Positions 55,522 to 64,000 of a stretch of 64,000 bases of DNA are shown piece by piece. Every line of letters starts with the position of its first letter. Position 1 is the stretch's first letter. The DNA is from Bacteroidales bacterium (GTDB lineage Bacteria > Bacteroidota > Bacteroidia > Bacteroidales > F082). The stretch lies in the NCBI GenBank assembly GCA_018400955.1, contig JAGYLH010000003.1, positions 27,144 through 91,143 on the forward strand, given 5' to 3'. Made by a program: the position numbers and the translations under genes. The notes below the pieces were generated by a model. The model did no database searches and was not told the origin of the DNA. It saw only the letters and a list, made by a program, of their open reading frames with translations.

Positions 55522-56604
55522 TTAGTAATAAAGCGCATCATCCGTACTACCTTCTTCAAAATATCGAAGTGGGCGAAGCACCTTATCAAAAACAAAGTAC
55601 TGAAGCAGAACGAAGTCCCTTTTGTTATTGGTTAATCCATATAATCTGTCCACATCCACTGGTATTTCCATAAAATCATCTACTGCCAGGTGATCAAATT
55701 CAAGCCGTTTTTCAAAAGTTGTCAATTGTGTGGTGTCGCTGGAATTATCGATCAGTGTGATGCGGTGCAGAAAAGGGCTGTTCACTATGGAATCAATCCG
55801 TTCGGGTTGCAATTGGTTTCTCAACAGGGCTTCAAAGCGTAAATCAGAGAAGGAAGTTAGAAAATTCAAAGCCCTCAGGGTGTCGAAGCCAGGCAAAACA
55901 CTTCCGTCTTTCAATCTGGTGATTTGGTAATTGAGCCTATCGATTGTTTCTATGGTAAATGACTGTTCAGGCTCCTGGTTGAACTCAACACGAACGGATT
56001 TTATGTCGGCAAGGCGTTTCCTGAATACTGTATAATCACGCCAATTATCGAGCAGTGGCGAATAGCGTGAGGCCACAAATCCCCGAAAACCAACAATATA
56101 CACGATATAGGCATTGGAGGCTCCTTCCATCAGCATAAAGGTTCCCATATTGTCTTTGGTGGCATCGCCAACATAGTAAACCGTGGTCAACTTTTCGCGC
56201 GGAAAAAGTTTGATCCTGTTAAAAAGATTAATGCGAGGCACCATCTGGTAAATTTCTACCTTGACGGAAATGCCTGCCATGCGTTTTACTACATTGTCGT
56301 GGCTGGCTACCGAAACGGGTGAGCGCACCCGCAACTTCATCATGGTTTCGAGCAGCAGCTCCACCTTGCGGTTATGGGCCTTGTATTCTTTATTGGCAAT
56401 CCATCCCTGAGGCGTGCGCTCCAGCAATACATCAGCTGTATCGAGGTCGGCAATGAATATTTTGGTGATGCTGGCCGTGTCGCGCACAGCAAATGCCGTT
56501 TCCTTGTTGCTGAGGGTTGTTTTGCTGCGGTTTTGCCAAACCAATATGGCAGCAAAGCCAATCATAACAAGGATTAGTATAAAAGCCAAACGGTTTTTCT
56601 TCAT
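55522..56604 (-). CDS. DUF4340 domain-containing protein
   Basis: MKKNRLAFILILVMIGFAAILVWQNRSKTTLSNKETAFAVRDTASITKIFIAD; adjacent to gldG. Confidence 0.85.
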   Translation of the reverse strand: MKKNRLAFILILVMIGFAAILVWQNRSKTTLSNKETAFAVRDTASITKIFIADLDTADVLLERTPQGWIANKEYKAHNRKVELLLETMMKLRVRSPVSVASHDNVVKRMAGISVKVEIYQMVPRINLFNRIKLFPREKLTTVYYVGDATKDNMGTFMLMEGASNAYIVYIVGFRGFVASRYSPLLDNWRDYTVFRKRLADIKSVRVEFNQEPEQSFTIETIDRLNYQITRLKDGSVLPGFDTLRALNFLTSFSDLRFEALLRNQLQPERIDSIVNSPFLHRITLIDNSSDTTQLTTFEKRLEFDHLAVDDFMEIPVDVDRLYGLTNNKRDFVLLQYFVFDKVLRPLRYFEEGSTDDALYY

Positions 56605-56649
56605 AGTTCAGATTTGTTTTCTGTCATTTTAAATTTTTCATCAGCTGCC

Positions 56650-58419
56650 TTATCTGGCATATTTTCGCTTTCGCAGATACGAAAACAACAAGCCAAACAA
56701 AAGCACCACCACAACAGGCAAGGCCGTGTTAATCATACCTGCCATTTCAGCCTTGAAGCATTCACTTTGGTCATGTCGAGCAACCTGATTTTAAGCTCGC
56801 GATCGGATAGCCACCAAGCCAACATCATCCACCAAATAGCTCACGGCATTCAGTAAAAAATCTTTATTCCCGTAAGTCTGACGCGTATATTGGTCGTAAC
56901 CAAGGGGCAGGGGATAGCCTTGGGGCACATGGAATTGGTTGCGGATAAGGTCACCATCGGCAACAACAATCATGGCTGTTGGCTGGCTGCTCGCAAGGAA
57001 ACCGATTTCAATACTTTCTTCAATTTCGGGGGGCATGCGTTGGGCATACAGCGACGAAAAAGTGCCTTCAAGCAAATAAGCCACATGGAGGCCCTTCTTA
57101 TTGTAAAGCCTTTCGTCAGGTTGTTCGTTTAGCATGGCCAGCGTTACCAGCACCGGCACAGAAGATATGCGCGAATAGTCGGATGTGCGAAGCAAGGGTG
57201 TTTTGCGCACTCCATCCACCATCACAGTGTCAATGGAACTCACAAACTGGCCTTTGATGCTATTCAGGTTGCGCACCACCGGATGATTCGAGGCAGGGTT
57301 GAGCAAAGGAAAATAATGCCAGCGGAAAAAATCAATCTGGGGCTGGTTCCCGACCTGCCCGGTCCGCAGGGCAATGGCAGCGGAATTGAGGTCGAGGACC
57401 AGGTTTTTGTTCAGGCGCACACCGTATTTGAACAACTGATCGTCCAGGCTGAGTTTGTTTTCAATGCCGACTGTAGATTCGCCATTTGAAATACTGTCCA
57501 TGCTGGTGAGCACGGGATCGACCAGCCAAATCACCTTGCCGCCCCGCATGATGTACTGGTCAATAATAAATTTATCCTCCTCCGAAAAAGCCTGTATAGG
57601 GTTGGCGATAATGATGGCTTCAAAATTGCGCAAAATACGCACATTACCCTGGCCATCAGGTTCCGACCTACGCGTAAGGGCACTGATTTGCCCATCAAGG
57701 GTGATGCGCTCCACCCGGTAATTCTGGTTCAGGCTTTGGGTGATGTCAAAAACGTTTGAGGCATCCAACTCGCCATGACCTTCAATAAAAGCGATGCTTG
57801 GCTTTTGCAGCTGCGATAGTTTGTGGATCACATCAGCCATCTTGAATTCAAGGTTTTGGATGGAGATGTTTAATACCGATTCAGGAGGCATATTCAATTG
57901 GGCTTCCAGAAAATCAACAGCCAATTCCCGGTCGCGGTAAAAAGCCATGGCACCCGGAAAAATAATCAGTTGCTGTATGCCGTCTTTTGTACGCACTTGC
58001 AAATCGGTGGGTTCCAAACCGCGTTCGGTAAGCAGTTGGTAAGTTTCTTCGCGCTCCTGCCGGTCGTCGCTTAGCGAGGGGTTGATAAACTCGTAAGTTA
58101 CGTATTTGTTATAGGCCCTGAATTCATCCAACATTTCTTTGGTTTCGCGCTGCAAGCGCTTGAACCCGGCCGGGAAGTCGCCTTCCAAATAAACCCTGAA
58201 ATGCACATAATCATCTAAGTTGTTGAGCAACTGTTTGGTGGCCTCCGACAGGGTGTAGCGCTTTTCGCTGGTAAGGTCAAATCGTGTAAATGCAAAGCTG
58301 CTAATAATATTGATGACAATAATGGCCACCAAAATGAGCAGAAACCCGGTGATATTCGCTTTTTTTATGTCTTTCTTTTTTTCTTTCATGCTTATTTCAA
58401 TGTTTTTAGGCATTACCAC
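56650..58419 (-). CDS. gldG: Gliding motility-associated ABC transporter component GldG (frameshift near 56.8 kb)
   Basis: FTRFDLTSEKRYTLSEATKQLLNNLDDYVHFRVYLEGDFPAGFKRLQRETKEMLDEF; C-terminal membrane tail LLFSYLRKRKYAR recovered in another frame. Confidence 0.9.
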
Positions 58420-59142
58420 TTGCGGCTGGCAAGGGAAATTTTGGTGAATGAAATAAACAAGGCAATCAGGCTGATGAAATACACCAAATCGCGGGTATCA
58501 ACCACACCCCTGCTGATGGAGCTGTAATGTGCTTCGATGCCCAACTGTTTGATAAACAAATCAAAACTACCGAACCACGCCATGGAATTGATGAAATCAA
58601 AACCAATATAGATAAACCCACCCAGCAAAACCGACAGGATGAACGACAGGATTTGGTTGTCGGTGATGGCACTGCTGAATATGCCAATGGCTACAAAAGA
58701 AGCCCCCAGAAAAAACAAACCGATATACGAACCCCAAATGCCGCCGGTGTCAACATTGCCGATGGGCAGGCTTAGTTGAAACACCGAATAAAAATAGATA
58801 AGTGTGGGCAGCAAGGAAAACAAAACCAGGGTCAGGCTGGCGAAATACTTGGCCAGGATAATCTGCATATCCGTTAGCGGTTTGGTAAGCAGCATTTCGA
58901 TGGTGCCTGTTTTGCGTTCATCCGAAAAGGAACGCATGGTAATGGCCGGCACCAGGAATAGAAACACAAAAGGGGCGAGGTAGAACAAGCCGGTGAGGTC
59001 GGCATAGCCAAAGTCGAGTATGTTAAAGTCGGTTCGGAATACCCACAAAAACAAACCATTGACAAGCAAAACACAGCTATGACCATATAGCCGATGAGGG
59101 AACTCAAAAACTTCGGATTTCCTTAATAAATAATGCAACCAT
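58413..59142 (-). CDS. gldF: Gliding motility-associated ABC transporter permease GldF (frameshift near the 5' end)
   Basis: LAPFVFLFLVPAITMRSFSDERKTGTIEMLLTKPLTDMQIILAKYFASL; N-terminus MVALFIKEI..SSLIGYMVIAVF in a different frame. Confidence 0.88.
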
Positions 59143-59321
59143 AAGCGAAACGGGAAATAGATGCCCGGATGCAAAAATACATTTTTCTTATGGAAGATAA
59201 GGGGAAGTTTATTGGGCGATTTGTTATATGGCCAAATGTGTCAATCGGGAAGACGAATTCCATATATTTGCCTTATCTATAAAATTTTAAAACGCATAAC
59301 GATATGAATTGTAATTACCAT

Positions 59322-62300
59322 TCCATGATAAGGCATCTAACTGCCTTATTTTTAGTGATTTTGCTGTTCGTGCCACAGCTGCAGGCACAGCGCGGTAAAA
59401 AAGTAATGGCTGTTGACACCATCAAATCTGAGGTTTTCAGCGGCTTAAAATGGCGCGGCATTGGCCCTGCCTTCACTTCCGGTCGCATTTCCGACCTGGC
59501 CATCAACCCGGATAACCCCAATGAATATTACGTGGGTGTTGCATCAGGGCATATATGGAAAACTGTAAATAATGGCACCACCTTTAGCCCGATTTTCGAG
59601 AATTATGGTACGTATGCCATTGGTTCTATAATGATAGACCCTAACAATCCACATGTAGTTTGGGCCGGAACAGGTGAAAACACCCACCAGCGGGCCCTGG
59701 GCTATGGCAACGGCGTGTATAAATCGGAAGATGGCGGCAAAAGCTGGAAAAATATGGGCCTGAAAGAATCGCGGCAAATTGGCAAAATCCTTATTGACCC
59801 GCGCAATTCTGATGTAGTGTATGTAGCTGCCGAAGGTTCCGTTTGGGGACCGGGTGGCGATCGCGGATTATACAAAACCACCGATGGAGGCCAAAGCTGG
59901 GAAAAGGTGCTCGAAATAAGTGAAAACACAGGTATCAACCACATTACCATGGACCCGCGCGATCCGGATGTGATTTACGCCCTTTCAGAACAAAGGCGCA
60001 GGCATTTCTTTACAAAGATTGGGGGTGGTCCCGAATCAGGTGTCCATAAAACAACCGATGGCGGCAAAACCTGGAAAAAGCTTACAAGCGGCTTGCCCTC
60101 TGGTCATGTGGGAGGTGGATGCATAGAAGTATCCCCTGTAAATCCGGATTATGTTTACCTTATTGTGGAAGCGGCTGATGACAAAGGAGGTTTTTTCCGC
60201 TCTACCAACAGGGGCGCCTCGTGGTCAAAAATGAGCGATTATACCAGTAGTGGACAGTATTTCAATATGATAGTATGCGATCCTGTGGACGTAAACAAGG
60301 TGTATTCACTGGAAGTGGTATCCAAAGTAACCACCGATGGCGGCAAAAACTGGAGCAATATCGGCCTGAACAAGCGCCATGTGGACGACCACTGCATGTG
60401 GATCAATCCCGACAACACCGACCACTGGCTGATTGGTGGCGATGGGGGCCTTTACGAATCCTTTGATGGCGGAAACCATTATATCCACAAAACCAATCTT
60501 CCGGTTACCCAATTTTACCGGGTGAATGTTGACGATACCGAGCCTTTTTACTGGGTTTATGGCGGCACACAGGACAACAACAGCCTGGGCGGCCCATCAC
60601 GTAACATCAACCGCGAAGGCGTGAGCAGTGGCGAATGGATCGTTACCCTTGGCGGGGATGGCTTCTGGCAGGCCATTGAGCCAGGAAATCCCAATATTGT
60701 TTATTCGGCCTATCAATATGGCAATATTTTCCGTTATGACAAAGGCTCCGGCGAAAAGATTAAAATTCGCCCCGAGCCCCGTAAAGATGAATTGCTGTAC
60801 CGCTGGAACTGGGATTCGCCATTTATTTTGAGTCCTCATTCCAAAACACGCCTTTATATGGGTGCCAATAAATTGTTCAGGAGCGACGACCGCGGCGACA
60901 CCTGGGAGGTAATCAGTGATGACCTCACACGAAACGAAGACCGCAACCAGTTTAAGGTGATGGGAAAATACTGGCCTTCGAATGCCGTGTCGAAAGATGT
61001 TTCTACTTCGCAATGGGGCACGATTGTTTCGCTGGCCGAATCAAAAGTAAAAGAAGGACTTATCTATGTTGGAACGGATGATGGATTAATCCAGGTAACT
61101 GAAGACAATGGCCAAACATGGTACAAAGCTGACAATTTCCCCGGTGTGCCCAAATATACTTGGGTGCGCGATATTCAGCCTTCCCGTTTTGATGAAAATA
61201 TTGTTTATGCCACTTTCAATGGCATCAAAAATGACGATTTCAAGCCCTATGTATTGAAAAGCATGGATAAAGGCCGCAGCTGGACTTCTATTGCTGCCAA
61301 CCTCCCCGACGAAACAGTGCATGCTATTGCCCAGGATTTTGTGAACCCCGACCTGCTTTTTGTGGGCACTGAATTTAGTTTTTATTTTAGCGTGGATGGC
61401 GGCAAATATTGGGTGAAATTCCAATCGGGTTTACCGGATATTCAAATTCCGCAAATTGCAATTCAGGAACGCGAAAATGACCTGGTGATTGCCACTTTCG
61501 GTCGTGGCTTCTATATTTTGGACGACTACAGCCCCTTGCGCCATGTAAATGCCGAAACATTGAAAAGTGAAGACGCCCTGCTTTTCCCTGTGAAGGATGC
61601 CCTGATGTATATTGAAGAAGGCGGACGCTATGGAACTGGTTCCATGTATTATACAGCACCCAACCCACCCTTTGGCGCAACCTTTACTTATTATTTGAAA
61701 GAAGTTCCCGAAACACTCAAACAACAGCGTTTGAAAAAGGAAAAGGAATTGTTCAAAAATGGCGAACCCATTCCTCAGCCTTCAAGGGAAGTGCTTGTAA
61801 AAGAAGAAAATGAAATAGAGCCTTACCTTGTGTTTACCATACGCGATGAGGCAGGCGAAGTAATTCGCCGGCTTTATGAAAAACCTAAAAAAGGGATCAA
61901 CAGGTTGCAATGGCGTATGCGCTATGATAACTTTGGGGCACAGGCGAGCACCAGAGCTGAATTTAATCCGTCCAATAACAATTCGGACGGCATGATGGTT
62001 TTGCCTGGAAAATATACCGTTAGCATTGATATGGCACACGATGGAAAAACAAGCCCGCTTGCCGGTCCCGAATCATTCACGACCAAGGTGCTCGAAAACA
62101 ATAGCTTACCCGCTGTTAACCGGGAAGAAATGGTGAACTTCCATCAGCAGCTTGCCGAATTGAGACGCGTTTTGGACGGGGCTCAACGTTTTGCCGGAGA
62201 GCTGGGCATAAGAAATGAAAATATGCGCCAGGCCCTGCATTATACACCAGATACACCAGAAGAATTGGCTACTAAACTAAGGGCTATAGCAGAACAACTG

Positions 62301-62591
62301 CGCGAAATTGATTTCACTTTCAAAGGTACCAGACCACAGGCCAGTTCGGAAGAAGTGCCACCCGAGGCTGTTTCCATCAATCACCGCATGGGGGCTATGC
62401 TTGCCGGCACATGGGGCACGACCAGTGCACCCACACAAACCATGCGAACCAATTACAACATTGTAAGGGAATCATTACCGGCCATTTTAGACCAACTCAA
62501 ACAAATTGATGCAGACCTTCAAGACGCTCAAACACAATTGGAATCGATGAAAGCACCCTGGACACCGGGCAGACTGCCTGAATTGAGGTAG
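59322..62591 (+). CDS. Secreted VPS10/BNR (Asp-box) repeat protein
   Basis: Signal peptide; repeated S-x-DGGxxW motifs (YKSEDGGKSW, YKTTDGGQSWE, HKTTDGGKTWK, RSDDRGDTWE, KSMDKGRSWT). Confidence 0.9.
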   Translation, partial: SMIRHLTALFLVILLFVPQLQAQRGKKVMAVDTIKSEVFSGLKWRGIGPAFTSGRISDLAINPDNPNEYYVGVASGHIWKTVNNGTTFSPIFENYGTYAIGSIMIDPNNPHVVWAGTGENTHQRALGYGNGVYKSEDGGKSWKNMGLKESRQIGKILIDPRNSDVVYVAAEGSVWGPGGDRGLYKTTDGGQSWEKVLEISENTGINHITMDPRDPDVIYALSEQRRRHFFTKIGGGPESGVHKTTDGGKTWKKLTSGLPSGHVGGGCIEVSPVNPDYVYLIVEAADDKGGFFRSTNRGASWSKMSDYTSSGQYFNMIVCDPVDVNKVYSLEVVSKVTTDGGKNWSNIGLNKRHVDDHCMWINPDNTDHWLIGGDGGLYESFDGGNHYIHKTNLPVTQFYRVNVDDTEPFYWVYGGTQDNNSLGGPSRNINREGVSSGEWIVTLGGDGFWQAIEPGNPNIVYSAYQYGNIFRYDKGSGEKIKIRPEPRKDELLYRWNWDSPFILSPHSKTRLYMGANKLFRSDDRGDTWEVISDDLTRNEDRNQFKVMGKYWPSNAVSKDVSTSQWGTIVSLAESKVKEGLIYVGTDDGLIQVTEDNGQTWYKADNFPGVPKYTWVRDIQPSRFDENIVYATFNGIKNDDFKPYVLKSMDKGRSWTSIAANLPDETVHAIAQDFVNPDLLFVGTEFSFYFSVDGGKYWVKFQSGLPDIQIPQIAIQERENDLVIATFGRGFYILDDYSPLRHVNAETLKSEDALLFPVKDALMYIEEGGRYGTGSMYYTAPNPPFGATFTYYLKEVPETLKQQRLKKEKELFKNGEPIPQPSREVLVKEENEIEPYLVFTIRDEAGEVIRRLYEKPKKGINRLQWRMRYDNFGAQASTRAEFNPSNNNSDGMMVLPGKYTVSIDMAHDGKTSPLAGPESFTTKVLENNSLPAVNREEMVNFHQQLAELRRVLDGAQRFAGELGIRNENMRQALHYTPDTPEELATKLRAIAEQLREIDFTFKGTRPQASSEEVPPEAVSINHRMGAMLAGTWGTTSAPTQTMRTNYNIVRESLPAILDQLKQIDADLQDAQTQLESMKAPWTPGRLPELR

Positions 62592-62724
62592 CAGATTGAT
62601 AAATTGTTATTTTTGGCATCGTGTTATGCAATTTTGGTGAACCATTCAGTTTGCTATAACTTGGCTGACACGATGCCTTTTTGTTTTAAAACCGTTCATT
62701 TTGAATAGAAAACCAAACTTTTGT

Positions 62725-64000
62725 ATGATATTGGATACACTATACACTTTCAGCAAGCGAACAGCAATACTTTTATGGTGTTTCTTCTTCATAATACTGT
62801 TGGTAGGCAAGAATGCCATCGCTAAAATGCAAACCCCTGATACCCTTAACGCAAGCATAAGGACACAGCTGCTTGATGAGGTAGTGGTTACAGCTTTTAA
62901 CCGCAACCAAAGCCTATTGGAAACACCAGGATCGTTAACGCATATTGACAGCCGTTTGATTAGCCGGGTGCAGCCTGCTTTTAATTTATTGCCTGTATTG
63001 GAGTATGTGCCTGGTGTGTTTGCCCACAACGGGGCTAACAATACCAACCGCATAACCATCAGGGGTATTGGGGCCAGGGTGCCCTATGCTACCGGCAAAA
63101 TAAGGGCTTACTTCAACAACATCCCCATTACAAATGGTTCGGGAGAAACCTTTTTGCAAGATATTGACCCGGCACTCATTCAAAGCATGGATGTGATCAA
63201 GGGGCCGGCAAGCAGCGTGTATGGGGCCGGTTTGGGCGGAACGATTGTGCTTAAGGCCCGGGAGCCGCAAATCCGAAAAAGTGGTTTCAGCAACCACTTC
63301 AAAATGGGCTCCTTTGGTTTGTTGAGGAATACAGCCGTCATGAATCTGGCACAGGAAAGTGCAGCCACAAGCATTGTTTACAGTCGCACCCAAAGTGAAG
63401 GATACCGCGAAAACAACCAATTGCACCGCAATGCATTCAGCATGGTTTCGCAGTTGGATGCGAACGAAAACACCTCCATAACGAGTTTGCTTTCTTATGT
63501 TAGCCTCAAATCCCACATCCCTTCGTCCATTGATAGCCTGACTTTTGAAAACAGCCCCCAATTGGCAGCACGCAATTGGCTCAAAACCAAAGGCTATGAG
63601 GAATCAAAACGTTTGCTGGCAGGTCTAAGTTTCAGTAAAAGAATGAGCAAAACATTTACGATGGACTTGAGTGGGTTTACCATTTGGCATGATGAAAAGG
63701 AGATGCGGCCTTTTGATGTGTTTTATCAACAACGCTTAAGCATTGGAAGCAGGCTGAAATTGCATAAAAAACTCAAGCTTGGAGAAGCCCAGATCGATCT
63801 TTTTGCAGGTGGCGAAGTTGCGCTGGAGAACTACCAATACAGCAATTATGAGAATCTTGAAGGGGAGGGTTTTCAGGGCGAAATCATCAGCAGCCATCAG
63901 CAAAATATTCCGTCAACGAATATTTTTACGCAGGCTGATGTGAAAATTGATCGCTGGAATTTGTCGGCAGGGATCAATTTAAACCATTCATCCCTGAGTT
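62725..64000 (+). CDS. TonB-dependent receptor (3' end outside the window)
   Basis: Open frame from ATG 62725 to the window edge; TonB-box-like LLDEVVVTAFN, plug NRITIRGIGARVPYATGKIRAYFNNIPITNGSGETFLQDIDPALIQSMDVIKGPASSVYGAGLGGTIVL. Confidence 0.92.
   Translation, partial: MILDTLYTFSKRTAILLWCFFFIILLVGKNAIAKMQTPDTLNASIRTQLLDEVVVTAFNRNQSLLETPGSLTHIDSRLISRVQPAFNLLPVLEYVPGVFAHNGANNTNRITIRGIGARVPYATGKIRAYFNNIPITNGSGETFLQDIDPALIQSMDVIKGPASSVYGAGLGGTIVLKAREPQIRKSGFSNHFKMGSFGLLRNTAVMNLAQESAATSIVYSRTQSEGYRENNQLHRNAFSMVSQLDANENTSITSLLSYVSLKSHIPSSIDSLTFENSPQLAARNWLKTKGYEESKRLLAGLSFSKRMSKTFTMDLSGFTIWHDEKEMRPFDVFYQQRLSIGSRLKLHKKLKLGEAQIDLFAGGEVALENYQYSNYENLEGEGFQGEIISSHQQNIPSTNIFTQADVKIDRWNLSAGINLNHSSLS

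Noticed and set aside
59544-62039. Minus-strand ORFs inside the VPS10/BNR gene
   Set aside because: Antisense shadows of a repeat-rich coding region.
62986-63561. 191 aa minus-strand ORF
   Set aside because: Antisense to an open TonB-dependent receptor frame with clear plug motifs.

Overview
This 64 kb window comes from a Bacteroidota chromosome. Support for that: type IX secretion (T9SS) sorting tails, gldF/gldG gliding genes, DUF3822, DUF4249 and DUF4837 families, and TAnnTTTG-like -7 motifs. Most of it is core or housekeeping sequence (rsmD, PduO-type adenosyltransferase, dnaK, panB, rluA-type, rbfA, lnt, dus, gldF-gldG-DUF4340, MarR-pirin-MFS, BlaI/M56-TonB). There is one intact IS5-like element with terminal repeats and a target duplication, and next to it a visibly AT-richer islet (GH16, lipoprotein, S74-type protein). 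Two blocks (about 14.4-19.7 kb and 30.5-36.0 kb) and several single sites carry dense frameshifts, so the ORF track misses their genes. Reading across frames recovers gdhA, a NimA-like flavoprotein, a holin-like membrane protein, an mltD-like LysM transglycosylase, a DUF4837 protein, and a minus-strand M20 amidohydrolase / mtnA / class II aldolase / aldo-keto reductase cluster. That cluster resembles a 5'-deoxynucleoside salvage (DHAP-shunt-like) pathway and is the most interesting item. Others are a T9SS-exported PPAD-like deiminase with all catalytic residues in place, a tandem duplication of a TonB-CTD / hairpin / secreted-gene unit with a relic gene copy, a DUF4160-DUF2442 overlapping pair, BlaI- and MarR-type operator candidates, and two intergenic heptamer repeats. 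No tRNA, rRNA or CRISPR was recognised. All calls are from reading the sequence; no database search was run.
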